26,260 nucleotides of DNA from a virus. The position numbers and the translations under genes are program-made. A model generated the notes under the pieces. That model saw only the letters and a list, made by a program, of their open reading frames with translations. It made no database searches and was not told the origin of the DNA. Positions 8,177 through 15,025 of the stretch are shown here, in pieces (the first letter of the stretch is position 1; each line of letters begins with the position of its first letter). The DNA lies in IMG/VR virus record IMGVR_UViG_3300013132_000226, positions 1-26,260 of that record, one strand, 5' to 3'.

Positions 8177-8564
8177 TTAGTTGTACCAATACTTCCAGGT
8201 CTGCTATTTTAGCTGCCGGGCGAGTTAACTTTAAAAATTTCAATGCGGCATTTTGTTTACCACGCCCTTGACTTTTCGGGAACCAATGTTTTTGAACTCC
8301 CATGTCAGGACTGACTGTGGTACACAATAACCATTGCAACTTAGGATGCCGAGCTAGATCAAAAAAATTCATGTTAACGTTCTCGTTCATCGCACGAAGA
8401 TAGTATTCTTGCAAGTCCGAAGACCCCTGTACAGCCGATCCCCATTTAAGCATTAGATAAGTACTGAATTTTTTACGTTCTTCGTCGGTAAAATTATCAT
8501 AGTATTCTCGATCTTTACGATCTAATGCTGCCATCTCGTTATTGATGTTTAATCGATCGGTCAT
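8100..8564 (-). CDS. Unrecognised conserved-looking phage protein
   Basis: The ATG at 8564 is chosen because it overlaps the stop of the 49-residue gene upstream as ATGA; a longer frame would need a TTG start inside that gene. The 154-residue product contains aromatic blocks (EYYDNFTDEERKKF, HPKLQWLLCTTV) and a basic patch KSQGRGKQN, followed by a helical end. I do not recognise the family. Its position in a chain of coupled genes between UvsW and the DnaE-like gene suggests a role in DNA metabolism, which is inference from context. Confidence 0.6.
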   Translation of the reverse strand: MTDRLNINNEMAALDRKDREYYDNFTDEERKKFSTYLMLKWGSAVQGSSDLQEYYLRAMNENVNMNFFDLARHPKLQWLLCTTVSPDMGVQKHWFPKSQGRGKQNAALKFLKLTRPAAKIADLEVLVQLNDQRYFENLAREHGWTDREIRDFFK

Positions 8565-8710
8565 GATTTTCTCTGATCCGGAGGTATCATTCCGTATTCG
8601 CGATAAAGCCAACGCAGAAAATGCTCACCGTTTTGCCTATCTTGGTCAACTGTTTTAACATAGATCGAATAGGCGTGCCAGACTCGGTCTAACCATTTGA
8701 TGTCGTTCAT
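8561..8710 (-). CDS. Small 49-residue protein in ATGA chain
   Basis: This short gene encodes 49 residues beginning MNDIKWLDRVWHAY and ending PPDQRKS. Its start overlaps the stop of the gene before it as ATGA, and its stop overlaps the start of the gene after it the same way. Two exact overlaps make it very likely real. It is basic and aromatic; no function is recognised. Confidence 0.7.
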   Translation of the reverse strand: MNDIKWLDRVWHAYSIYVKTVDQDRQNGEHFLRWLYREYGMIPPDQRKS

Positions 8711-8880
8711 TCTGTATCCAAAATTTTAAAATCTGCTCGATCAAGAAAATTTAAATCAACGCTCGGTTTCTTCTCTACAGATGAAACATAGTTTGAAAAA
8801 TTATTTTCTAGTATCTGTATACGTTCTTCGAGTTTGAGAATACGTTCTGCCAGTGCAGTTTCAATCACACTTAGTTTCAT
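8707..8880 (-). CDS. Small coiled-coil protein, 57 residues
   Basis: The product starts MKLSVIETALAERIL and has a heptad-like helix through residues 5-30 (ERILKLEERIQILENNF), then a polar tail. It begins six bases after the stop of the upstream gene, with a TAGG element before the ATG, and ends in an ATGA overlap with the next gene. A small dimerising helix is likely; no function is recognised. Confidence 0.65.
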   Translation of the reverse strand: MKLSVIETALAERILKLEERIQILENNFSNYVSSVEKKPSVDLNFLDRADFKILDTE

Positions 8881-8886
8881 TTTTGC

Positions 8887-9387
8887 CTACCAAATTTTAC
8901 TGTAATTAACGATTTCACTTTGTTTACTGATATCCCGAACAAAATACACACAGTCAGGTTCGTTGCCTGAGTGCAAAGGCACACTAAGAAGTTGACTGGG
9001 TTTGAGTTTCGGTGAGTACCATTTGACATCTTGATAAATGTCTACAACTTCAATCTTTCGAAATTCGGGCCTGAAACTGCTGAGAGGATTAAAAACAAAA
9101 GCATTAAACCCTCTGTCGTTTACTGCGGTCAACGGAACAACTTCGAGATCGCCTTGATCGGGCTCGCCGATTAAGATTTGCCAGTCTACAGGCATGGTGA
9201 TTTTATGCTCACCGATTTGCAGTACCAATGCTGGAGCATTGAAACTCTCAAGAAAGATCAATGGAATAAAAAAGTAATCAGGATCCTTATAGTTGCTATT
9301 ATCTAAGATACAAAATCGTAGATCATCTACTTGTTCAGGAATCTCATTGAGATCGAATGCACTATTATTAAGTGATAGTATGTTCAT
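8887..9387 (-). CDS. Unrecognised protein with putative leaderless promoter
   Basis: The 166-residue product is acidic and beta-rich (FFIPLIFLESF, VLQIGEHKITM, NPLSSFRPEF, VPLHSGNEPDCVYFVRD). I recall similar sequences beside UvsW in marine T4-like phages but cannot name a function. No Shine-Dalgarno precedes the ATG. Instead a TTGCAA-17-TATAAT promoter lies directly before it, with exactly six bases between TATAAT and ATG, so transcription should begin at or near the A of the start codon. It is therefore probably expressed separately from UvsW. Confidence 0.65.
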   Translation of the reverse strand: MNILSLNNSAFDLNEIPEQVDDLRFCILDNSNYKDPDYFFIPLIFLESFNAPALVLQIGEHKITMPVDWQILIGEPDQGDLEVVPLTAVNDRGFNAFVFNPLSSFRPEFRKIEVVDIYQDVKWYSPKLKPSQLLSVPLHSGNEPDCVYFVRDISKQSEIVNYSKIW

Positions 9388-9393
9388 GATGTT

Positions 9394-9422
9394 ATTATAT
9401 TACTGCCAATTGATTTTTGCAA
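9394..9422 (-). promoter_or_regulatory. Sigma70-type promoter, leaderless geometry
   Basis: TTGCAA (9417-9422), a 17-base spacer and a perfect TATAAT (9394-9399) read leftward. The ATG of the 166-residue gene begins six bases downstream, where the transcript should start. Confidence 0.6.
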
Positions 9423-10836
9423 CCGTATAGGGATAATCGGCCTCGGCATAAAATTGTTTGCGTTTGGTAAGATGTCGTTTGCTGAATTTGCATGTACTGG
9501 TAATGTCCCAGATCTCTACATGATCTTTGTCAAAACCTTTACGCAATCCACGCCCGATACTTTGAATCACCCGCACAAAACTTTTACCAGGCTCGATCAA
9601 TACGAGATTGTGAAGTTTGGTAATATTGATGCCCACCGCAGCGATGCCATAGGTGGCCACAAGAACTTTCCCGTCGCTGAAGTTGACTTCCACATATTGC
9701 TCGCGACGATCTCGAACTTTGGTAGCGCCACTGAGAAAGGTAGCATTGTTAATATAACTGGCCAGTTCTTTACCGGGCTCAACACGATCGATCAAGACCA
9801 AACTATTGCCTTCTAACTTATTGACCATACTGGCAATAAACTTCAAACGATCGTTATTCTCTAAGAGATATCTTAACTCGCTTTGATAATCCTTGTACTC
9901 AGAATGATCTACTAATTGCATGACATTGACATTACAGTCAGCTAATACACCTCGATCCTGTAATTCGGCAGCGGTAATTTTGTTGATTACTTCGCCTACA
10001 CTGACTTGTAAACTACGAAAGTCATGTTCCTCTTTGGGAATGGTTCCCGACACTGCCCAACGAATTGGTACACGAGCTAACACATCAGTCATCAATGCTT
10101 TTAACTTGTCAGCCTTCAAACTGTGACACTCGTCGACCATTACACAGACCACACCTTCGATCAATGTGGCTAAAGACTCGGGATCATCGGACAGCAATCG
10201 ATTGAGACTTTGCCAGGTGCAGATAGTATGCTGTCGAACAAACTCCTTTCGATCACCAAATACCACACCGGTATCCAATCCAATGTTGACATAGTCCTCT
10301 TCGGTCTGTGTGACTAAGTTTTTACTAGGTACGATCAAAATACTGCGACCATAGAAACCGGCACACTTAGCCAAAGTCGCTGTCATCAAAGTTTTTCCTG
10401 CACCGGTTGCAATACATTGTATAGACTGTGAGTTGCTGAGAAAAGTGTTCACAGCTTCAAGTTGATAGTCACGTAAACGTATAGGTTCGCCGGCGTTAGG
10501 ATGTCCTTCGGGCCAAGTACATCCTTCAAGATAGTCTTCAGTAATAGGTTCAAAAGTATAGCCAGTGCGATACTCTCTACGATCATCAATGTCGAGATCG
10601 TAGCCTCGATCTTCTAGCTCAGGTATGATTTCAGGTAGTAGATTTATATAAGTGCTGCCGCCCATACTGAAGAAGGCGGTACATCCATCCCAACGTCCTA
10701 AACGAACTGCTGGTATAAATCTAGCTCCAGGAATTTCGTATTTGAACTTGTTGTTCAATGTTCGTCTAGTAGCTGCATCAAGACCTTCGATCTTGACGTT
10801 AACTTCGTCGGCGATAATTAGTTTTGCTGTGGGCAT
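9400..10836 (-). CDS. uvsW: UvsW-like superfamily 2 DNA helicase
   Basis: This 478-residue protein has an N-terminal UvsW-type domain (residues 1-110), the RDYQ motif at 122-125, Walker A ATGAGKT at 143-149, the DECH box at 235-238 and the arginine motif QSIGRGLRKG near the end. Length and layout match T4 UvsW, an ATP-dependent helicase that unwinds R-loops and drives branch migration, switching replication from origin-dependent to recombination-dependent mode. It follows a HARP-like gene after 16 bp, probably in one transcript. No strong ribosome binding site was seen before the ATG. The family call is strong; the precise symbol rests on the phage context. Confidence 0.88.
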   Translation of the reverse strand: MPTAKLIIADEVNVKIEGLDAATRRTLNNKFKYEIPGARFIPAVRLGRWDGCTAFFSMGGSTYINLLPEIIPELEDRGYDLDIDDRREYRTGYTFEPITEDYLEGCTWPEGHPNAGEPIRLRDYQLEAVNTFLSNSQSIQCIATGAGKTLMTATLAKCAGFYGRSILIVPSKNLVTQTEEDYVNIGLDTGVVFGDRKEFVRQHTICTWQSLNRLLSDDPESLATLIEGVVCVMVDECHSLKADKLKALMTDVLARVPIRWAVSGTIPKEEHDFRSLQVSVGEVINKITAAELQDRGVLADCNVNVMQLVDHSEYKDYQSELRYLLENNDRLKFIASMVNKLEGNSLVLIDRVEPGKELASYINNATFLSGATKVRDRREQYVEVNFSDGKVLVATYGIAAVGINITKLHNLVLIEPGKSFVRVIQSIGRGLRKGFDKDHVEIWDITSTCKFSKRHLTKRKQFYAEADYPYTVAKINWQ

Positions 10837-10852
10837 GTTCTATAGTTTATCC

Positions 10853-11965
10853 TTATTTCTCTACATCGGTTAATAGTCGTTCTCCCCAATACACAATCTT
10901 TCGACTATGTTGCCCCCATCGGCGTTTGATTTGATAGATCACACTTTGTCTTGTGACAAAAATACCTATTGTATCTAACGAGTTCGGCAATCGTTCTGCA
11001 ATTAATATAAGACGTTCGGATACCGGATTACGATGTTTGAGCTTATGTTTATTTACTGTGGTCACACGCTCATTACCAAAATGCGCTCGAAGAATATCCA
11101 TGTCTGTGGGTTGATCTGAATGCCAAATCACCGGCCAAATATCAGCTGCTTCCAACCAATGAAAAAATTCAATTTGAGTTTCTGGAGTTGGTCTGACATG
11201 CAGCATTCGACGACTACTCCACTCTATCCATTGATCACTGAATCCCTGTTGCTTGGCACACTTGACTACCGAACTGTCTATGGCTATTTGCCATTCGCCG
11301 GCACAACAGATAGCATGTATCAAATTTTGATCAGGTTCGTTGAGTAGATTTTCGTTGATACTGCCAGGATTGTTATCAACTGTTAACACACGGTCTGATC
11401 CTGGCTGTAAGGTCAAACGCGGGATCGAAACATCATTGTATAGAGTTTCTAAGAGTTGTTCGTGATCGAATGTAATTTTAAAATTGTTGTTCTGTGCCCA
11501 TTGTACTAACCAAACCAAGTTAGGCAAGGTGCAGTCTGATCTCCAGGCTTTGGAATCTCGATCGAACGCAAACTCACCGCAACTCAGTGATACTAGCCCA
11601 CGTATACTTTGAACCAATGTGTCGTTGTAAGGGAATCTTACTAGTAGTTGATTGGAGGCCTCGTCATAGGTCAGTGTTTGGCTACGATCAACATGACGTA
11701 TAGGAATACGAAGTTCTAGTTGTTCGGGCATCGCGATACCTTTTAATTGTAGTTGTTTGCGATACTTGTAAACAATCTTCTTTGCTAGCTCATATTGTCG
11801 ATCAGTTAATCCGTTGCCAGTGGATGTTTGGTACCCTAATGTGTTTACAATATTTTGGTCGTAGTTGGCCAGACGAACGTTTGGTGTTCCAACATAATTC
11901 AGGTTTCCGGCCATTGTGCGATAGCCGCCAATGAACTCTAAGTAGTCTTCAAGGTATATAAGCAT
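10853..11965 (-). CDS. Protein with possible HARP-like domain, before UvsW
   Basis: The 370-residue protein is not recognised with certainty. Residues about 105-160 (LLVRFPYNDTLVQSIRGL ... FDRDSKAWRSD) follow the pattern of HARP domains: a strand, an I/L-rich helix, then FDxxxKxW and a further strand. HARP domains accompany SMARCAL1-type annealing helicases and bind DNA forks. Being next to UvsW would make it a partner supplied in trans, which is inference. The start ATG lies exactly six bases after a TATACT -10 element and has no Shine-Dalgarno, so the transcript is probably leaderless. The C-terminal part (residues 220-370) looks alpha/beta and has no assignable motif. Confidence 0.55.
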   Translation of the reverse strand: MLIYLEDYLEFIGGYRTMAGNLNYVGTPNVRLANYDQNIVNTLGYQTSTGNGLTDRQYELAKKIVYKYRKQLQLKGIAMPEQLELRIPIRHVDRSQTLTYDEASNQLLVRFPYNDTLVQSIRGLVSLSCGEFAFDRDSKAWRSDCTLPNLVWLVQWAQNNNFKITFDHEQLLETLYNDVSIPRLTLQPGSDRVLTVDNNPGSINENLLNEPDQNLIHAICCAGEWQIAIDSSVVKCAKQQGFSDQWIEWSSRRMLHVRPTPETQIEFFHWLEAADIWPVIWHSDQPTDMDILRAHFGNERVTTVNKHKLKHRNPVSERLILIAERLPNSLDTIGIFVTRQSVIYQIKRRWGQHSRKIVYWGERLLTDVEK

Positions 11966-11971
11966 AGGTCA

Positions 11972-12001
11972 AGTATAACAGAACACAGAAACAAAAGTCA
12001 A
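11972..12001 (-). promoter_or_regulatory. Sigma70-type promoter, leaderless geometry
   Basis: TTGACT (11996-12001), an 18-base spacer and TATACT (11972-11977) read leftward, placed directly after the terminator of the AAA+ gene. Six bases separate the -10 element from the ATG at 11965. Confidence 0.6.
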
Positions 12002-12025
12002 AAAAATACCGGCCGAAGCCGGTAT
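12000..12025 (-). terminator. Rho-independent terminator of the AAA+ gene
   Basis: On the minus strand ATACCGGC-TTCG-GCCGGTAT forms a perfect 8-bp stem with a stable TTCG tetraloop, followed by a run of T. It lies 24 bp after the AAA+ gene stop. Confidence 0.9.
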
Positions 12026-12048
12026 AAGACTACACGGATTTTATTCGC

Positions 12049-13071
12049 TTAGGCAGCGAGCTTCATGCAAGTCGTTGCTGCCATAGTCTTCCAACGAAGC
12101 GGAAAGCTCTTACGCAGGTCTGCAATCTTCAGTGCCATACGCAGGCTCATCTCACGCAACGAATTCTGCTTCTCTTGCATGAAGTCGAGAATCTCGTCTT
12201 GTGCTTCTTTATCAAAGTCATAGCCTTCGAACAGCTGACCATCACCAGCGATCTGTTTGATACGCAGAATCTTGTCACGCATGGTATCCAGCGTAAGATC
12301 AAGATAGTGACAACGGCTCTGAAGTGCATCCAAATGGTCACGAAGTTTCTGCGATTTCATCTGATCAAATTTGAGATTTGTAATAAAAATTACAGAACCT
12401 TTGAATTCGAAACTGTCAGGAATGCCTTCACGACGCAAAGTGCTGCTCTCAGACAGCCACGAAATCTTACGCTTCTTGCCTGAGTCCAACGCACCTTTCA
12501 GCAAGTTAAGGCTAACGTCGTCGAGCAGAATGCTGTCGCAGTCATCAAACACAACTACGCAATTGGCATCCGAATACTTGTAAAGCGTCTGGTACAGTCC
12601 GATGGGAGTAGCGGAACCTTTAACAACTTCGGCACGAAGACGCTTGCCAGCGATCTTGTCAAACAAGCAGGCTTTCTCAACTTCTTGCTCAACACCGTGG
12701 CTTTTGCCTACTCCGGGGGGACCCGAAACAATCATAGCACGGATGTCGCCAGTAGTAGCAGCCTTGGTCATGTCCGTAAGGATTTCGAAACGCTCACGGA
12801 TACGTGCAATGGCTTCTTCTTCAGTTTCGGTCACAAGAGCAGCCACAGCCTCAGGAATCGTTGCGGTAGAAACACCGTTCACGAACTGATAATCTTGAGG
12901 ACTGGTTACGTTAATACGAATGGTCTCGGGGAAGCCAGGGAACTGTCCAGAATTGCGAACAGTAACGAACGCACTCTTAGCAGTCTTTTGAAACTGTTGA
13001 ACGAGTTCAAACACTTGGCCAGCGACGCTTTTGTTGCGATAGGTGCCATTGATGATTTGGACTTGAGCCAT
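12049..13071 (-). CDS. AAA+ ATPase
   Basis: The 340-residue protein has an N-terminal region of about 100 residues, then an AAA+ module: Walker A SGPPGVGKS at 116-124, Walker B VVFDDCDS at about 173-180, and a sensor-1 segment FITN. The C-terminus is helical and basic. It is a phage AAA+ protein that I cannot place in a named function; clamp-loader-like or chaperone-like roles are both possible. Expression seems strong: two sigma70 promoters precede it, a GGAG ribosome binding site lies seven bases before the ATG, and a stable terminator follows. By eye the codon use is richer in G and C than that of the replication genes, which may reflect high expression or recent acquisition. Confidence 0.85.
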   Translation of the reverse strand: MAQVQIINGTYRNKSVAGQVFELVQQFQKTAKSAFVTVRNSGQFPGFPETIRINVTSPQDYQFVNGVSTATIPEAVAALVTETEEEAIARIRERFEILTDMTKAATTGDIRAMIVSGPPGVGKSHGVEQEVEKACLFDKIAGKRLRAEVVKGSATPIGLYQTLYKYSDANCVVVFDDCDSILLDDVSLNLLKGALDSGKKRKISWLSESSTLRREGIPDSFEFKGSVIFITNLKFDQMKSQKLRDHLDALQSRCHYLDLTLDTMRDKILRIKQIAGDGQLFEGYDFDKEAQDEILDFMQEKQNSLREMSLRMALKIADLRKSFPLRWKTMAATTCMKLAA

Positions 13072-13104
13072 TTGTTACTCCGTGTAATTTGTTACAGTAT
13101 CAAC

Positions 13105-13133
13105 ATTGTAGCAAAACGAACTGGAATTGTCAA
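13105..13133 (-). promoter_or_regulatory. Proximal sigma70 promoter of AAA+ gene
   Basis: TTGACA (13128-13133), a 17-base spacer and TACAAT (13105-13110) with an upstream TGC giving an extended -10. The predicted leader is about 27 bases and contains the GGAG site. Confidence 0.8.
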
Positions 13134-13143
13134 CCGTTTTTTC

Positions 13144-13167
13144 TGCTAAAAAAGTGTTGTTTTTTAG
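13144..13167 (-). promoter_or_regulatory. Inverted repeat between two promoters
   Basis: GCTAAAAAA and TTTTTTAGC form a perfect 9-bp inverted repeat around CAACAC (minus-strand reading). It lies between the two AAA+ promoters. Read leftward a T-run is part of the stem and not behind it, so an operator is more likely than a classical terminator. Confidence 0.45.
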
Positions 13168-13221
13168 CAACAATTGACAGTTTTTGTTCGTTTTTGCTCC
13201 GTTTTTTCAGCGTATGAGTGT

Positions 13222-13250
13222 ATTTTAGCACCAAATTTAATGGCTGTCAA
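13222..13250 (-). promoter_or_regulatory. Distal sigma70 promoter of AAA+ gene
   Basis: TTGACA (13245-13250), a 17-base spacer and TAAAAT (13222-13227), again with TGC before the -10 element. It starts seven bases after the stop codon of the upstream gene. Confidence 0.75.
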
Positions 13251-13256
13251 CCTAGG

Positions 13257-13628
13257 TTACAGCCCTAAAAGTCGGCGTTCTTCGTCACTGAGTTTAGCCA
13301 GAGCAGCACGACGGACTTGTACTTGCCTTTCTTGCTCTTCTTCACGTAGTTTGATTAGTTCAAGTTCTTGCTCTACTTGTTCCAGGTGCCAAACCAATGT
13401 CTGGTTGTATTCTTCGTCGAGAACCACTGGTAAAGTTACTGTGGTATAATTAAAAGAAATTTCGTATCGAGTGGAGTCAAGAGATTGGACTTGAAATTCA
13501 TTGCGACGCATAGTTTGATAAAGAACCGAAGCAAAACGGTAAGGATAGTTTTTTACAAACTCTACCCAAGTTTGGCGTTCTTGTTCTAGCCGAAGTTGCT
13601 CTAACTGTTCCTTGGTCATGCGTGGCAT
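13257..13628 (-). CDS. Coiled-coil small protein
   Basis: The 123-residue product has charged Glu/Gln/Arg-rich helices at both ends (KEQLEQLRLEQERQ at 6-19 and an ELELIKLREEEQERQ stretch near residue 90) around a short beta-like middle. It looks like a helical hairpin or dimer; no family is recognised. The start at 13628 has a GAGG element five bases upstream and lies seven bases after the stop of the preceding gene. It is the last gene of the early run starting at 13978, before the AAA+ promoters. Confidence 0.6.
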   Translation of the reverse strand: MPRMTKEQLEQLRLEQERQTWVEFVKNYPYRFASVLYQTMRRNEFQVQSLDSTRYEISFNYTTVTLPVVLDEEYNQTLVWHLEQVEQELELIKLREEEQERQVQVRRAALAKLSDEERRLLGL

Positions 13629-13635
13629 GATGCCC

Positions 13636-13809
13636 TCACTGATTGGTTTTTTCTATTACTTCCATGTCGCTGACATCGAACTCACGCCGAGCCTGATCAT
13701 ACACTGCTCGAAACCTTTGCAAGAGATAATGGCTTGCACAGGTTTTTACGAGCAGCCGTTCGGCTTGAGCAATAGCATCCAATGCTGTCTGTTCTGCTGG
13801 CCCGAACAT
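13636..13809 (-). CDS. Small helical protein, 57 residues
   Basis: The ATG at 13809 is preferred over a TTG 48 bases upstream because the latter lies deep inside the preceding gene, while the ATG has GGTGA just before it and begins five bases after that gene's stop. The product (MFGPAEQTALDAIAQAER...) is helical, with an Arg-rich second helix. No function is recognised. Confidence 0.55.
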   Translation of the reverse strand: MFGPAEQTALDAIAQAERLLVKTCASHYLLQRFRAVYDQARREFDVSDMEVIEKTNQ

Positions 13810-13813
13810 ACAT

Positions 13814-13978
13814 TCACCGATAGAAGTTATGTTGTTCGACTGCAAGGCAAAGATCAATCAACACTTTGCGTGATTCGGTAAGATCGACATCGAGCCCATA
13901 AGATTCGCGAGCAACATCAACGAGTTCAAAGTCAGACAAAGATTCGAGATCTACACGGATTTTGTCAAATACAGTCAT
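13814..13978 (-). CDS. Small acidic protein, 54 residues
   Basis: The product begins MTVFDKIRVDLESL and ends VEQHNFYR; it is acidic and helical. An AAGGA ribosome binding site lies six bases before the ATG and a consensus promoter lies about 50 bases upstream, so it is the first gene of a short early-type operon (13978 to 13257). No function is recognised. Confidence 0.65.
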   Translation of the reverse strand: MTVFDKIRVDLESLSDFELVDVARESYGLDVDLTESRKVLIDLCLAVEQHNFYR

Positions 13979-13980
13979 GA

Positions 13981-14511
13981 TCATTCCTTATAAGGGATTT
14001 TTGAAAGTTTCTCGCAGACAACATCGATATTATACGGCATCATTTGATTTGTGTCAACCCCCACGTCTAAAATCCTGCCTTTTGTTTGAGTAGGGCGTCC
14101 GTGGCAGTGACCATGCAACATAAACGAACCATGATAACTTTCGTTCCAAGATTCAATAGGATAGTGCATCATACAAATCTTGGTTCCATTATAGCGTATT
14201 TCTTTGTATACGTCAATGGACTCAAAACAGTCACGAAATTCTTGTTTTTTCAGTGCATCAACGTCGTGGTTGCCCGAAATAAGGTGCAGTCGACAATGAA
14301 TTTTTCTTAGCAACCAAACTGAATTTTCCGGACGTCCAAATGTGACATCGCCCAGAATCCACAGTGTGTCACCGTGGTGTGTCGCTTGATTAATATTGTC
14401 TACAATGGCCAAGTTCATTTCGTCCACATTTTTAAATGGACGGGACTGGGCACAATACCTAAGAATATTGCTGTGGTAAAAATGTAGATCTGATGTAAAC
14501 CAAGTAGCCAT
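13981..14511 (-). CDS. Calcineurin-like metallophosphoesterase
   Basis: The 176-residue protein shows the full metal-ligand set of the family: DLHFYH at residues 8-13, GDVTFG at 54-59, GNHD at 80-83, MHYP at 115-118 and HGHCHG at 133-138. Such small phage phosphoesterases act on nucleotides, cyclic nucleotides or RNA ends; the substrate here is unknown. The start is fixed by the first catalytic motif lying at residue 8. The gene is preceded by a TTGACA-17-TAATAT promoter with six bases from the -10 element to the ATG, and by a long imperfect inverted repeat. A second, perfect promoter lies inside its 3' end and serves the genes downstream. Confidence 0.88.
   Translation of the reverse strand: MATWFTSDLHFYHSNILRYCAQSRPFKNVDEMNLAIVDNINQATHHGDTLWILGDVTFGRPENSVWLLRKIHCRLHLISGNHDVDALKKQEFRDCFESIDVYKEIRYNGTKICMMHYPIESWNESYHGSFMLHGHCHGRPTQTKGRILDVGVDTNQMMPYNIDVVCEKLSKIPYKE
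14029..14057 (-). promoter_or_regulatory. Perfect consensus sigma70 promoter inside a gene
   Basis: TTGACA (14052-14057), a 17-base spacer and TATAAT (14029-14034) match the consensus exactly. It lies within the last part of the phosphoesterase coding region and points to the small genes starting at 13978. Confidence 0.8.
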
Positions 14512-14517
14512 GATCCT

Positions 14518-14546
14518 ATATTACAACAAATAAATTCAGCTGTCAA
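14518..14546 (-). promoter_or_regulatory. Sigma70 promoter with leaderless geometry
   Basis: TTGACA (14541-14546), a 17-base spacer and TAATAT (14518-14523); six bases separate the -10 element from the phosphoesterase ATG at 14511. The -35 hexamer is in the loop, and the spacer in one arm, of the inverted repeat at 14523-14562. Confidence 0.7.
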
Positions 14547-14562
14547 CTGAATATTTTGTTGT
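14523..14562. repeat. Long imperfect inverted repeat over a promoter
   Basis: ACAACAAATAAATTCAG (14523-14539) and CTGAATATTTTGTTGT (14547-14562) are near-complementary with one bulge and a 7-base loop. It overlaps a sigma70 promoter, so it may be an operator; it could also serve as a weak terminator for the 54-residue gene that ends two bases away. Confidence 0.6.
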
Positions 14563-14564
14563 AT

Positions 14565-14729
14565 TTAAGCTACTTTTCCGGCACCAGCATCAAGAAATTC
14601 TTTGATAAATTTCAGCACTCGACGGTACGAGTCAAATACGTATTCCTTTGAATCTTCTTCGGTGTTGACTACGACCACAAAGCCGTTAGCGACTTTTCTA
14701 ATTTCAATTGATTCCATTTTGTTTTCCAT
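14565..14729 (-). CDS. Small protein, 54 residues
   Basis: The product starts MENKMESIEIRKV and has a strand-strand-helix pattern (FVVVVNTEED, then YRRVLKFIKEFL). The ATG follows two bases after the stop of the upstream gene, so re-initiation is likely; an internal ATG four codons on is an alternative start. No function is recognised. Confidence 0.6.
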   Translation of the reverse strand: MENKMESIEIRKVANGFVVVVNTEEDSKEYVFDSYRRVLKFIKEFLDAGAGKVA

Positions 14730-14731
14730 TT

Positions 14732-14968
14732 TTAGTTGGCATATTTAAGAGCCAGTATTGTAGCGTGACCATCGTCGTTTAACTCAACTACAACTTTAGA
14801 TTCCATTAAGTTTCGATTGGTTATACGCCATTGTTTACCGCCACGGTATTGACTCATATAATAAGTTCTATAGCCGATTTCACGTCGACAGTATTGTTCA
14901 ATCTCGTCACGATATCGATCAGCAAGTAAGAGTTTATGTTGAAATTTTTGATCTAATACACTAGGCAT
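14732..14968 (-). CDS. Small basic protein, 78 residues
   Basis: The ATG at 14968 is chosen; a longer frame would use a TTG that coincides with the -35 element of a good promoter. The product (MPSVLDQKFQHKLL...) is basic and Tyr/Arg-rich in the middle (GYRTYYMSQYRGGKQWR) and ends in beta strands. No function is recognised. Only about ten bases separate the -10 element from the ATG and no Shine-Dalgarno is present, so the leader would be very short. Confidence 0.6.
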   Translation of the reverse strand: MPSVLDQKFQHKLLLADRYRDEIEQYCRREIGYRTYYMSQYRGGKQWRITNRNLMESKVVVELNDDGHATILALKYAN

Positions 14969-14978
14969 AATACTGTTG

Positions 14979-15007
14979 ACTATAGCATATCTGTCAACAG
15001 TGGTCAA
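14979..15007 (-). promoter_or_regulatory. Sigma70-type promoter with overlapping dyad
   Basis: TTGACC (15002-15007), a 17-base spacer and TATAGT (14979-14984) with extended TGC. GTTGAC/GTCAAC arms at 14975-14980 and 14993-14998 surround the -10 region and could be an operator. Confidence 0.5.
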
Positions 15008-15025
15008 ACTTTATGGCAAATTTTA

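Noticed and set aside
9597-9785. Leftward frame inside the helicase gene
   Set aside because: It is a shadow in another frame of the strongly supported UvsW-like gene.
12602-13149. Long rightward frames opposite the AAA+ gene
   Set aside because: They mirror the GC-richer codon pattern of the ATPase, lack ribosome binding sites and have no family features.
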